This document shows positions 9,568 to 18,591 of a DNA stretch of 64,000 nucleotides, one piece after another (position 1 is the stretch's first letter; every line of letters starts with the position of its first letter). Made by a program: the position numbers and the translations under genes. Under the pieces are notes generated by a model. The model worked only from the letters and a program-made list of their open reading frames with translations, did no database searches and was not told the DNA's origin. The stretch is from Lysinibacillus agricola (GTDB lineage Bacteria; Bacillota; Bacilli; Bacillales_A; Planococcaceae), in the NCBI RefSeq assembly GCF_016638705.1, contig NZ_CP067341.1:2173501-2237500 (forward strand). Reading direction: 5' to 3'.

Positions 9568-10431
9568 TTAGTCAACCCAATATGAAGGACGATTCAGGTG
9601 GGAGGGTAATTTTGTTTGGTGATTGCCTTGTGCTGAATTAATTTGCATTTGGGTTAAAAACATACTGCTAGAAAGGTCTGCGCCACGTAAATTTGCGTCA
9701 CGTAAATCCGCACCAATAAAATCAACCCCTCTTAAATCTGCATTTTGTAGATTGGCAGCAATTAAATAAGATCCTCTAAGATCAGTTGCTCTTAAATCCT
9801 TGCCCTTGAAATTCTTCCCGATCCAATCGACCCCTCTATAGTCATACTTTCGAGAGTTTTTTCCATTAGTCTTTACGATAAGGCTTTGGCGAATTTGCTC
9901 ACTTGTTTCTAACAGTAAAACATTCACTGGCAGTCGGAAATTAGGAATATCTATTGCTAGTAATGCATCTGCTTCTAGATCTGTTGCACGCTGTAGCTGT
10001 TCTAATTGTATGTGCAGCTTGTTAAATAGGGATGAATCAACCTTATACGATAAAGCCTCTGCTACGTAGGCAATCATTTCATAAAGTTGTTCCATAATAG
10101 GAAAGACACGAAACATTCTATCAGAAATTTCAGAGTATTTCCGCCAATCTTGTCCATGGAAGGTTGTTTGTGAAACCTGTTGTCCAGCTCCTAAACAATC
10201 AAAAACTGTACATCCTTTAAACCCTTGATCTCTAAGTTTGCTATGAATTTGGCAGTTAAAATCAGATTGTAGATTAGGGCAAGGTGTCCCAGCTGCTTTA
10301 TGAATGGCAAAATCGCTAGAAGCAGCAATATTTAAAGCTGTGCAGCATAGACCAAAACAGCTTTGGCAATCTGCCTGTAAGCTTTCACGTATCTTTTTCC
10401 CTATTGAATGATCCATTTTTTCAGACATCAT
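9568..10431 (-). CDS. Pentapeptide-repeat protein with Cys-rich N-terminal domain
   Basis: A 287-residue protein. The N-terminal part holds closely spaced cysteines (CQSCFGLCC at about 21-29, then further Cys to about 84), which suggests a metal site. The C-terminal part, about 200-260, is a run of pentapeptide repeats of A(D/N)LRG type that should form a right-handed quadrilateral beta-helix. Similar proteins are found in Bacillus and actinomycetes. Some pentapeptide proteins mimic DNA and protect gyrase, but the run here is short and no function can be assigned. Convergent with no neighbour; a hairpin follows it. Confidence 0.7.
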   Translation of the reverse strand: MMSEKMDHSIGKKIRESLQADCQSCFGLCCTALNIAASSDFAIHKAAGTPCPNLQSDFNCQIHSKLRDQGFKGCTVFDCLGAGQQVSQTTFHGQDWRKYSEISDRMFRVFPIMEQLYEMIAYVAEALSYKVDSSLFNKLHIQLEQLQRATDLEADALLAIDIPNFRLPVNVLLLETSEQIRQSLIVKTNGKNSRKYDYRGVDWIGKNFKGKDLRATDLRGSYLIAANLQNADLRGVDFIGADLRDANLRGADLSSSMFLTQMQINSAQGNHQTKLPSHLNRPSYWVD

Positions 10432-10614
10432 TATTTTCCTCTCTTAACACATAAACTTCTTTCATATAATTCTATCACGTTGGATGTATGAAAGTGGGAG
10501 AAATTTACTTCATGAGAAGGCCTCGTTATTCTCTATAAAATGTTTATCGTTTTCCTCTAGGAATAAGAGATGCTAACTTATGATGGAGTAATTGGGTTGT
10601 TTTTACGCATCGTA

Positions 10615-10643
10615 TTGACAATTTATTGTTAAATGCTTATAAT
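10615..10643 (+). promoter_or_regulatory. Consensus sigma-A promoter of the tetR-MFS-ABC operon
   Basis: TTGACA at 10615-10620 and TATAAT at 10638-10643 are both perfect hexamers with a 17-bp spacer, directly upstream of the TetR operator and ribosome binding site. Confidence 0.85.
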
Positions 10644-10647
10644 TTTC

Positions 10648-10668
10648 ATAGACAGACAGTCGGTCTAT
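10648..10668 (+). promoter_or_regulatory. Palindromic operator, probable TetR autoregulatory site
   Basis: A 21-bp inverted repeat, ATAGACAGAC-A-GTCGGTCTAT, has one mismatch per arm. It lies just after the -10 box, where bound repressor would block the promoter, as is usual for TetR-family self-control. Confidence 0.75.
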
Positions 10669-10682
10669 AAGGAGGGGTGAAA

Positions 10683-11333
10683 ATGAGAAAAGAAGCGAAG
10701 GAACGCAGGAACGAAATACTTGATGTAGCTGATGAGCTTTTCGGTCAGAAGGGCTTTGATGGCACAAGTACTAACGATATTCTCGAAAAGGTCGGAATTG
10801 CAAGGGGAACACTGTATTATCACTTCAAGTCGAAGGAGGATATTATGGACGCGTTAATTGATCGGTATAATGCCCAAATTCTAGGTGCCGCAAAAGAAAT
10901 TGCGGCAAATAAGAGTATCTCCGTTAACGAGCGTATTATCCGTGTTGTAATGGCATTAAACATCAGTGGCGGAAACGGTAAGGAAATTATTGACCATATC
11001 CATAAGCCTCAGAATGCGCTTATGCATCAGAAAATACAAAAGGTTATCATGAACGGCCTTCCACCGATATTGACGGAAATAATTCGTGAGGGTATTGAGC
11101 AAGGACTATTCAGTACGCCGTATCCGTATGAATGTATGGAAATGATTGTGGCCTATACGAATACCGTTTTTGATGATGATATGGTTGATATGACCGAAGA
11201 AGAACGTGCTGCACGAATACCAGCTTTTGTCTTCAACGTAGAAAGACTGCTCGGTGTCGAAAGTGGAAGTCTTATGTACATGATGAAGATGTTTGGCACT
11301 AGGGTTGAAGAAAATGGAAACAACGATGGTTGA
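10683..11333 (+). CDS. TetR/AcrR-family transcriptional regulator
   Basis: A 216-residue regulator. The N-terminal helix-turn-helix of TetR type is clear at about 6-52 (ILDVADELF, GTSTNDILEKVGIARGTLYYHF). The rest is a helical ligand-binding domain of about 150 residues. The ATG at 10683 is chosen over the GTG at 10677 because GGAGGGG at 10671-10677 is then correctly spaced. It is the first gene of an operon with an MFS exporter and an ABC transporter and follows a perfect promoter with a palindromic operator. It probably senses the compound exported by its neighbours. Codon use is richer in GCG/CGC-type codons than in the flanking genes. Confidence 0.88.
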   Translation: MRKEAKERRNEILDVADELFGQKGFDGTSTNDILEKVGIARGTLYYHFKSKEDIMDALIDRYNAQILGAAKEIAANKSISVNERIIRVVMALNISGGNGKEIIDHIHKPQNALMHQKIQKVIMNGLPPILTEIIREGIEQGLFSTPYPYECMEMIVAYTNTVFDDDMVDMTEEERAARIPAFVFNVERLLGVESGSLMYMMKMFGTRVEENGNNDG

Positions 11334-12618
11334 TTCTAAGGGTTTTTTCAAAAAATTTCTTCTGCTTTGGTCAGGACAGCTGATTTCAACAATAGGAAGC
11401 GGCCTTACAGCGTTTGGGCTTGCGATTTATGTTTTCCAGCAGACGGGAAAGGCATCGGCAATGGCACTTGTAACTTTACTTGCGTTTATGCCTTCGCTTC
11501 TATTAAGCCCTGTGGCAGGAGTGCTTGCGGATCGTTATGATCGAAGAATTTTAATGGTGTTAGGTGACAGTCTTTCAGCGATAGGACTTGTTTATATTCT
11601 TATATGTATGCTTAGCGGGGAAGCACTGTTATGGCAGATTTGTGTGGGAGTTACAATAAGCTCGGTGTTTTCATCGTTGCTTGATCCCGCATACAAGGCT
11701 ACGGATTTACTGACCGAGGAACAATACACAAAGGCAAGTGGTTTAGTCCAGGTGGCGGGTTCTGCAAAATATTTGATTTCACCCATCATTGCGGGATTTT
11801 TGCTCACCGTTTCGGATATAAAGCTTTTGCTTGTCATCGACATTTGTACATTCTTTGTAACCGTTACATCAGCTCTTGCAGTACGTAAAGGGCTTCCTTC
11901 AAAGACATACGAACAGACACAATCATTTTTCCATGAGTTCAAAGATGGTTGGCGTGCAGTTTCTGAAAATCGAGGTGTGCTCGTTCTTGTCATCATGACA
12001 TCGGTGCTGACATTTTATCTTGGAATAATTGAAACACTTTCCATTCCGATGTTGCTTACTTTTACGAACAGCTCTGTAATAGGAACGGTGGAAACGGTTG
12101 TCGCTACAGGGATGCTCGTATCCAGTGTTATCATCGGATTTATTCCAATCAAAAAAGGATATGTGAAAATTCTATCGTTTTCGCTGTTTTTTGAAGGAAT
12201 ATTTATGGCGGTATTCGGACTTCGAGAAAATATAGCTCTAATCTGTATTTCAGGTTTTTTTCTTTTTGCTATGATGCCATTTGCAAATTCAAGTTTGGAT
12301 TTTCTTGTTCGTACCAACATTGATAATGCTGTTCAGGGGAGAGCGTGGTCACTTATAGGGGTAATTTCACAGTTTGGATTTGTAGCGGCCTATGCGCTTT
12401 CGGGAGTACTTGCGGATTATGTGTTCACTCCATTGCTAGTTGACGGCGGATTGCTTGCTGACAGCGTAGGGAAAATTACCGGTACAGGTCAAGGGAGAGG
12501 AACGGGCTTCCTTATCATAATCGCTGGAATTTTATTAAGTATTACTTCATTCATTTTGTTCAACTTGAAATCAGTGAAAAAGCTTGAAAACAGAGGTGAC
12601 GTATGTATTTCAGATTAA
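11314..12618 (+). CDS. MFS-type drug exporter
   Basis: A major-facilitator transporter of about 434 residues with twelve hydrophobic segments. The loop motif LADRYDRR after the second helix (about 73-80) fits the conserved MFS loop 2-3. It belongs to the group of macrolide/tetracycline-type exporters (MefA/TetV-like, DUF894). The start overlaps the end of tetR; the ATG at 11314 is chosen, and the alternative ATG at 11326 is also possible. Its end overlaps the next gene by 16 bases, so translation is probably coupled. With the TetR regulator upstream, export of a toxic small molecule is the likely role. The substrate is unknown. Confidence 0.82.
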   Translation: METTMVDSKGFFKKFLLLWSGQLISTIGSGLTAFGLAIYVFQQTGKASAMALVTLLAFMPSLLLSPVAGVLADRYDRRILMVLGDSLSAIGLVYILICMLSGEALLWQICVGVTISSVFSSLLDPAYKATDLLTEEQYTKASGLVQVAGSAKYLISPIIAGFLLTVSDIKLLLVIDICTFFVTVTSALAVRKGLPSKTYEQTQSFFHEFKDGWRAVSENRGVLVLVIMTSVLTFYLGIIETLSIPMLLTFTNSSVIGTVETVVATGMLVSSVIIGFIPIKKGYVKILSFSLFFEGIFMAVFGLRENIALICISGFFLFAMMPFANSSLDFLVRTNIDNAVQGRAWSLIGVISQFGFVAAYALSGVLADYVFTPLLVDGGLLADSVGKITGTGQGRGTGFLIIIAGILLSITSFILFNLKSVKKLENRGDVCISD

Positions 12619-14921
12619 TTCGTAATGACATTTCAAAAAGCAAACTGATAACGCTGACAACAACGTTATTTGTCGCAGCTGCGGCTATGCTCGTTTCTTT
12701 ATCGGCGATACTTATGGTTAATCTTTCTGGTGCAATCGATTCACTTATGAATCAGGCGAAAACTCCGCATTTTATGCAAATGCACTCGGGTGATATTGAT
12801 ACTGTACGGCTTGCAGATTTCGCGGAACAAAACAGCAATGTCGATGAATTTCAAGTGCTTGAATTTCTCAACATGGACGGAGCACAAATTATTCTCGGCG
12901 ATAGTTCGCTTGCGAATAATGTTCAAGACAATGGTTTTAGCATACAGAGTGAAAAATTTGATTATCTTCTTGATCTTGACGGAAACATCATAAACGCATC
13001 TGATGGCGAGCTTTATGTTCCAATAAACTATATGAAGGACAACACAGCCCAGGTCGGTGACAAGGCAGTAATAGGCGGGAAGGAATTTACTGTTGCGGGA
13101 TTCCTCCGCGATTCGCAGATGAATTCCTCGTTGTCCTCCTCAAAAAGATTTCTTGTCAGTGAAAATGATTACGCCCAAATAAAAAGCCTAGGCAGTACGG
13201 AGTATCTGATAGAGTTCAGATTAAAAGATTTGTCGGAGCTTGGCGCATTTGAAACTGCCTATGCCTCTGCAGGACTTGAAGCGAACGGACCAACGATTAC
13301 ATATCCACTTTTCAAAACAATTAACGCATTGTCCGACGGGATAATGATTGCAGTTATACTTCTTGTCAGCGTACTCGTCGTTGCCATCGCATTTATGTGC
13401 ATACGCTTTACACTCCTTGCGAAAATCGAAGACGACTACCGTGAAATTGGCGTTATGAAGGCAATAGGGCTGCGTCTTTCCGACATTAAGAAAATTTATC
13501 TTGCGAAATACGCAACTGTTGCGGCGGCGGGCAGTCTTCTCGGGTTTGCACTATCGTTGGTATTCAAAGACATGCTTCTTGAAAATATCCGGCTTTATAT
13601 GGGGGAAAGCGAAAACTCTTCTTTTGCCGCAGCTTTAGGAATGATCGGCATACTGCTTGTACTCTTTGCAATTATTGCCTATGTAAGTGGAGTGCTGAGA
13701 CGTTTTCGGAAAATATCCGCTGCCGAAGCAATACGCTTTGGGACTTCACAAGAAAAAAATGCAGGCGCAAAGCGTTTTTGCCTGAATGGAAATAAACTAT
13801 TTAACACGAACATTTTTCTCGGTATCAAAGATGTTCTCGCAAGGAAAAGACTTTACGCTACAATGCTTGCAGTACTCGTAATTTCAGCATTTATCATTAT
13901 TGTTCCACAAAACCTTTACAACACGATTTCCTCAACAAGCTTCATTAAATATATGGGTATTGGAAACTACGATATTCGTATCGATATTCAGCAGACCGAT
14001 CATATATCCAAAAAATCTGCCGAAGTTTTAAAATCTATAAACAGCGACAGTTCCATTTCAAAATATACCATCCTAACAACAAAGACATTCAAAACAAAAA
14101 TAGAAGACGGTTCAGAGGAAAATATAAAAATCGAACTCGGCGACCATTCGATATTTCCTATCGAATATTCCGAGGGCAGGGCACCCGCGGTAGAAGCCGA
14201 AATTGCACTTTCGGCTTTAAACGCTGATGAGATGAGCAAAAAAGTCGGCGATGTCATGACTATTGTAATGAAGGGGAAGGAAAGAAAGCTTACGGTAAGT
14301 GGCATTTATTCAGACATTACTAACGGCGGAAAAACGGCAAAGGCTGTTTTTACCGACAATTCGGCAGACATTATGTGGAGCGTTATTTGTGCGAGGCTTT
14401 CAGATAAATCTCTTGTTGATGAAACAATTACGGAATATGCGGACAGATTTGCTTTTGCTAAGATTTCTGATATTGATGAATTTGTTACACAAACGTTCGG
14501 CTCAACAATTAAATCGGTCGGAAAGGCTTCCATTGCAGCAATTGCTATTGGGCTCGTAATAACTGTACTGGTAACACTGTTGTTTATGAAAATGCTTGTC
14601 GTAAAAGACAGATTTTCCATTGCCGTAATGAAAGCATTAGGTTTTACAAATTCAGATATTACGATGCAGTATGGTTCGCGATCGATATTCGTATTAATTA
14701 TCGGAATTGTTCTCGGCACGCTTCTGGCAAACACTCTTGGAGAGGTACTGACGGGTGCCGTTATCACTTCGTTTGGGGCGTCGTCGTTTAAGTTTTCCGT
14801 CAATCCACTTTCGGCGTACGTGCTTTGTCCGCTAATGATGGGATGCTCGGTACTTATCGCAACAATAATTGGCACATCGGGCGCGGGAAAAATAAAAATA
14901 TCCGAAAATATAAAGGAGTAG
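12603..14921 (+). CDS. FtsX-like ABC transporter permease
   Basis: A 772-residue membrane protein with two FtsX/MacB-type units. A first helix at about 15-38 is followed by a large extracytoplasmic domain, then three helices (about 245-380). A second helix at about 420-440 is followed by another external domain and three C-terminal helices (about 640-765). This duplicated layout is typical of the permeases that pair with LolD/MacB-like ATPases in peptide or lipid export and antimicrobial-peptide resistance. The start overlaps the MFS gene; the ATPase follows after three bases. Base and codon composition match tetR and the MFS gene, not the flanking genome. Confidence 0.85.
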   Translation: MYFRLIRNDISKSKLITLTTTLFVAAAAMLVSLSAILMVNLSGAIDSLMNQAKTPHFMQMHSGDIDTVRLADFAEQNSNVDEFQVLEFLNMDGAQIILGDSSLANNVQDNGFSIQSEKFDYLLDLDGNIINASDGELYVPINYMKDNTAQVGDKAVIGGKEFTVAGFLRDSQMNSSLSSSKRFLVSENDYAQIKSLGSTEYLIEFRLKDLSELGAFETAYASAGLEANGPTITYPLFKTINALSDGIMIAVILLVSVLVVAIAFMCIRFTLLAKIEDDYREIGVMKAIGLRLSDIKKIYLAKYATVAAAGSLLGFALSLVFKDMLLENIRLYMGESENSSFAAALGMIGILLVLFAIIAYVSGVLRRFRKISAAEAIRFGTSQEKNAGAKRFCLNGNKLFNTNIFLGIKDVLARKRLYATMLAVLVISAFIIIVPQNLYNTISSTSFIKYMGIGNYDIRIDIQQTDHISKKSAEVLKSINSDSSISKYTILTTKTFKTKIEDGSEENIKIELGDHSIFPIEYSEGRAPAVEAEIALSALNADEMSKKVGDVMTIVMKGKERKLTVSGIYSDITNGGKTAKAVFTDNSADIMWSVICARLSDKSLVDETITEYADRFAFAKISDIDEFVTQTFGSTIKSVGKASIAAIAIGLVITVLVTLLFMKMLVVKDRFSIAVMKALGFTNSDITMQYGSRSIFVLIIGIVLGTLLANTLGEVLTGAVITSFGASSFKFSVNPLSAYVLCPLMMGCSVLIATIIGTSGAGKIKISENIKE

Positions 14922-14924
14922 CTT

Positions 14925-15683
14925 ATGAAGAAAATTATTATCGGTGAACATATTGTAAAATCTTTCGGCGAGGGCGATGAAAAGCGCGATGTTATTGATG
15001 GAGCGTCTGTTGAAATAAACGAGGGTGAGTTTGTTGCGGTAATGGGGCCCTCTGGCTCGGGAAAATCAACGCTAATGTTTGCACTGAGCGGTATGGATAG
15101 TGTTGATGGCGGAAGGGTTACTTTTAATGGAAGTGATATATCATCAGTCGGTGAGGCTGAACTTTCAGATTTACGTAGAACTAAAATGGGCTTTGTGTTT
15201 CAGCAGTCAACTATGCTTAAAAATCTAAATATTCTCGATAATATTATTCTTCCATCAATGCGCGATAACAGAAAAAACGTTGCGAAAATTTCGGAGAAGG
15301 CAAGAGAACTTATGAAGAGGGTAGGCATTGCGGAGCTTGAAACGCGCGACATTACACAAGTTTCAGGAGGTCAGCTTCAGCGAGCGGGAATATGTCGAGC
15401 GCTTTTGAACAGCCCGAAAATCATCTTCGGCGATGAACCGACAGGCGCACTTAATTCCAAATCAGCCCAGGAGATCATGGACATTTTTTCTGAAATTAAC
15501 GCGGGCGGTACTGCGATTATGCTCGTCACTCACGATGCAAAGGTTGCGGCGCGTACGGAACGCATAATGTTTATGCTCGACGGAAAAATCGTCAGTGAAC
15601 TAAAGCTTCCGAAGTTTGACGGTACAGCTATTGATGGCAGAGTAGAGAAAGTAACAGAGAAAATGTGGAAAATAGGAATATGA
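14925..15683 (+). CDS. ABC transporter ATP-binding protein (MacB/LolD type)
   Basis: A 252-residue nucleotide-binding subunit. Walker A GPSGSGKST is at about 42-50, the Q-loop at VFQQST, the signature VSGGQLQRAGI at about 146-156, Walker B IIFGDEPT at about 166-173 and the H-loop at VTHD. It begins three bases after the FtsX-like permease and must energise it. A C-terminal tail of about 30 residues follows the core. Last gene of the tetR operon; a hairpin terminator is found about 130 bases downstream. Confidence 0.9.
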   Translation: MKKIIIGEHIVKSFGEGDEKRDVIDGASVEINEGEFVAVMGPSGSGKSTLMFALSGMDSVDGGRVTFNGSDISSVGEAELSDLRRTKMGFVFQQSTMLKNLNILDNIILPSMRDNRKNVAKISEKARELMKRVGIAELETRDITQVSGGQLQRAGICRALLNSPKIIFGDEPTGALNSKSAQEIMDIFSEINAGGTAIMLVTHDAKVAARTERIMFMLDGKIVSELKLPKFDGTAIDGRVEKVTEKMWKIGI

Positions 15684-15810
15684 GTTGCTGTATCAACTAA
15701 CGCTGTTTCTCACAATAGGAAATGTAAGATTTTAACTCACCACGTTGGCAATAAACATTTGGCAGCAGAGTATGTCAGCTAGTGCCACTATGAAACGATA
15801 GCGTCGACCG

Positions 15811-15843
15811 AGAATGAGCTGAAAATAGCTCGTTCTTTTTTTG
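15811..15843 (+). terminator. Rho-independent terminator of the tetR operon
   Basis: GAATGAGCT (15812-15820) pairs with AGCTCGTTC (15827-15835), followed by seven T residues. Confidence 0.8.
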
Positions 15844-16417
15844 CTTCTTTTTTTAACTTATGGCCCTTACTTCTTGTCTCTTCAAACTTTTCTCGGAATA
15901 CCACTTTTACCAATGCCGACCATTGTAGCACCCTATCCACAATATAACGGGTTCCTTTTGAGGTGCAAACAGGGAGAACTCCTTAATGCCTATAATGAAA
16001 TTCCAAATTCAATTCAAACTGTATATGTTCCATCTAATTCTCAATGAAAGATAAACCTTGTTGTGACAGCTTTTCAGCTTTAACAGAGTAATCTTTTTAC
16101 ATAATGTAGTCAAAGTGCGAATGAATATTTAAAATAAACTAAAAATAAAATAGTGATATCCCCAGCCTTTGTAGGACTATCATTTGTAAACGAAAGAACA
16201 TCCCCAGGATTTATAAATGGCAGAGATCCCGTAACTAAAATTAAGATAAGAAAGTGTGATTGTTTTGTTTAACAGACAAAACATCTGAATCAATTTTTAT
16301 CTTTGCTAATTTGCTGAATTTTTCTCTACGATTTCAAAAGGATAGTCCCAACCCCTGATTTACGACTGATTATATCATGTCATCAGAAAAACAGAAAATT
16401 TTAGGCTAAACTTAACC
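15844..16417. other. Interval of probable gene debris
   Basis: A plus-strand frame from a TTG at 15841 to 16047 reads as protein-like only in its second half (about 45 codons ending NSQ) and has no ribosome binding site. I treat it as a possible remnant, not a gene. Nothing is recognised from 16048 to 16417. Confidence 0.3.
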
Positions 16418-16540
16418 GAAATTCAATGGACTTAAATCAATTGGAGTAATATCTGGATTCCCTCCTAGAGTGGTAGGACAATACTATAAAGTTGAAACTT
16501 GGTATTCTTCGAGTGGCCTTCATGTAAAAACTAATGAGTA
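16418..16540 (+). pseudogene. C-terminal remnant of an unknown, probably secreted protein
   Basis: About 41 protein-like codons follow a stop codon and lack a start codon and ribosome binding site. The stretch includes VVGQYYKVETWYSS and ends in HVKTNE before a TAG. The polar, aromatic composition suggests the end of an exported protein. Family unknown. Confidence 0.35.
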
Positions 16541-16551
16541 GTAAATCCTGC

Positions 16552-16980
16552 CTAAAGGGTTCTTGTTATAAATGCAATAGAATTATTTTTCATAAACTTC
16601 ACACCAACACCAAGACCTCCAACTACTATATATTCAGCGATAGCATCTACTTTTGAAATTGTTTTGTATTCGGTTACCCTGTTGAGGGATAGTTAAATAC
16701 TGACTTAAGTTGTTTGGTTTCTGTATATCTACCAGTAAGTTTAGCCACTACATTTTGAGTTCCAATAGCATTAACTTTTGGTTTGGGAATCGTAATGGTA
16801 TGAGAATCGACACTATTAGCAACTCCTGTAGAATAACTATCACTTAATTGATAATTACTTGGCCACTCGTATCCAATTACAATGCCTTTTTTCCCTGCAT
16901 CCTTTGCTTTTACCATATAAGTTACTTTAATTGTTCCATTACAAGTGTTTTTTTCAACACTTGTAACTTGACCCTCCTTT
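16552..16980 (-). pseudogene. Broken gene for an unknown protein (no start, one frameshift)
   Basis: A minus-strand frame opens right after a TAA near 16980 without a start codon and reads as plausible protein (TCNGTIKVTYMVKAKDAG, then GYEWPSNYQLSD) down to the stop at 16674. The coding character continues in another frame after a one-base shift at about 16680 (VTEYKTISKVDAIAEYIVVG) and ends at a TAG at 16552-16554. The product would be about 140 residues with a hydrophobic, glycine-rich C-terminal part. The layout recalls the intact unknown protein at 17370-18002, but I see no direct sequence match. Confidence 0.5.
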
Positions 16981-17063
16981 TAGGAATGTATATTCTCGTT
17001 TTATTAATCTTATTATACTGTATACTTATACCTTAATACGATAATTAACAAAGGGGTGATATT

Positions 17064-17345
17064 GTGGAGGGACTCGAAGCGCTTTCAGTAATCTACTCTT
17101 TTTTTCTGACAATTCCACTATTAGTAAGATTAGTTTTGTTTAATTTTTTCTACAAAGATAAAAAACGCCCTTTATCTATGTTGATGGATGCCATAGTTTT
17201 TATATCGACTGCACTTTGGCTAATAGGTATTAGAGATGTAGCTTTTCCATTGCCGTCATTAACTTCTAAGTTCGCATTTTTTATATTTATCCTTACTGCC
17301 GCTGATTTTTACTACAACTTTATTAGATTTAAAAAAGGCGCTTAA
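17064..17345 (+). CDS. Small membrane protein of unknown function
   Basis: A 93-residue protein with three hydrophobic segments (about 8-30, 42-60, 68-85), separated by short basic loops (YKDKKRP). The GTG start at 17064 is preceded by AAGGGGTG. No family recognised. Convergent with the next gene, sharing a bidirectional terminator. Confidence 0.5.
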   Translation: MEGLEALSVIYSFFLTIPLLVRLVLFNFFYKDKKRPLSMLMDAIVFISTALWLIGIRDVAFPLPSLTSKFAFFIFILTAADFYYNFIRFKKGA

Positions 17346-17364
17346 TAAATAAGCGCCCATTTTT
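17331..17364. terminator. Bidirectional terminator between convergent small genes
   Basis: GGCGCTTA (17337-17344) pairs with TAAGCGCC (17350-17357). T runs follow on both strands: CATTTTT on plus, TTTTTT on minus. Confidence 0.8.
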
Positions 17365-17369
17365 AATCA

Positions 17370-18002
17370 TTATCGTGGGTATACAAGGTATTTTTTGAAA
17401 ACAGGATTCATTTTATAAGTCGCCGCCGACTGTTTATTACCCGAAGAATCCGTGTATGCTTTTTGATTATATACAAGCGTTGTTTCAAATCCGCCTGTTT
17501 TTGGCGTAAGCGTAGTTGTCATTGTATCTCCTACTCGCGGCGCTGGGAAACTAACACGAGTAGTCGTAGCGTCCGATACACCAAAGGCGATTGTTAAAAC
17601 TGCACTAGTTATAGTCATAGTAACTCCAATAATAACCATTGAAGCAAGCCCTAAAAGACCTTTATCTTGGTATGCTTTAACATCATCAGCCGTGTAAGTG
17701 TACGTTTTAACCTCTACTGTTGTAAGGTGTACTGGGATATAAGCGAAGTCATAGGTATTACCATTATTAGATTTAATATGCACTTTATACTCACTAAGAT
17801 ACTCGCAATCGTACACAAATGAACCACTTGCAGTAGTTTGAGAATAATCTTTCGTGTATACTAGTTTGCCGTCCGCACGGAAGATCTCCACTTTACCGTT
17901 GTAACCAATACCACCCTTTTTGCTCCAAGCAACATTAATTCCTTTTTTGCCAGAACGTGTTAGTTTCAAATTGAAATCCGTATTACCATTGATAACTGCC
18001 AT
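17370..18002 (-). CDS. Hypothetical protein with beta-rich N-terminus and a central hydrophobic segment
   Basis: A 210-residue protein of unknown family. Residues 1-110 look beta-rich and soluble (GKVEIFRADGKLVYTKDY). A hydrophobic, glycine- and threonine-rich segment of about 28 residues lies near 120-148. The C-terminal 60 residues are again polar and Thr-rich. No signal peptide is seen. The ATG at 18002 has AAAGGAGTGG upstream. A membrane-active or secreted role is possible, but nothing proves it. It lies in a region of gene debris between an acquired transporter module and a catabolic operon. Confidence 0.6.
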   Translation of the reverse strand: MAVINGNTDFNLKLTRSGKKGINVAWSKKGGIGYNGKVEIFRADGKLVYTKDYSQTTASGSFVYDCEYLSEYKVHIKSNNGNTYDFAYIPVHLTTVEVKTYTYTADDVKAYQDKGLLGLASMVIIGVTMTITSAVLTIAFGVSDATTTRVSFPAPRVGDTMTTTLTPKTGGFETTLVYNQKAYTDSSGNKQSAATYKMNPVFKKYLVYPR

Positions 18003-18316
18003 AATATACCACTCCTTTAATAATTTTTGATGTACATTTATTATATAAAGTGTAGTATTAATATTAAAATCAACCATTTAATGAAATTAATTATAAGTTC
18101 AAAGCAAATTCAATAGCATTTAGACTTTTTTTATCTCTATAATTGCTATTTTTACTCCTAATCTTCTTTTTAAAAAAAGAAAAAAACCAGAAAAATAAGC
18201 CAAATGAATTCAACAGTATGTTTCCTACACTTGGTTTTTAGAAAAACAGTAAATAACAATACAATAGGCAGTAATGGCAAAAATAAACCCTTGTTACTAC
18301 TACCATTTCTAACTAA
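18003..18316. other. AT-rich intergenic region
   Basis: It contains the upstream region of the minus-strand unknown gene. Poly-A tracts near 18170-18200 are conspicuous. No gene is supported. Confidence 0.35.
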
Positions 18317-18492
18317 TTATTGTGTATGCAAGATTTTATACATTGTTGGTTCATGGGGTTCTACTAATCCATTCATACCAATTATTTGGAAATGTCCATT
18401 TATTAAACCCATCAAATTTACAAGTTTAGCGAATGACCCCCGTTTTTCCCTATCTCTTCTTCAAAAACAGGGAATGTGGTATTCTTCTTCAT
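18317..18492 (-). pseudogene. Possible frameshifted short gene remnant divergent from the PucR gene
   Basis: From an ATG at 18492 the minus strand reads MKKNTTFPVFEEEIGKNGG and then stops. After a frame change in the G/A-rich stretch near 18430-18445 it continues protein-like (LVNLMGLINGHFQIIGMNG, then VEPHEPTMYKILHTQ) to a TAA at 18317-18319. There is no clear ribosome binding site. This may be the decayed start of a gene once divergent from the PucR regulator. Confidence 0.3.
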
Positions 18493-18591
18493 AAGAATAC
18501 GGTTCCATATTTTTAGCAAGGCTTGTTAACGCTATGGGAAGCACACCTGGTAGTACATAAAAAATATAACGAGAAGCAGTGGTGAAGGAAA

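Noticed and set aside
14306..14875. 189-codon minus-strand open frame inside the FtsX-like permease gene
   Set aside because: It is the antisense shadow of a clear ABC permease; it has no ribosome binding site and Ser/Thr/Ile-rich composition typical of antisense frames.
15841..16047. 68-codon plus-strand frame after the tetR operon terminator
   Set aside because: TTG start inside the terminator T tract, no ribosome binding site, only the second half protein-like; noted as debris.
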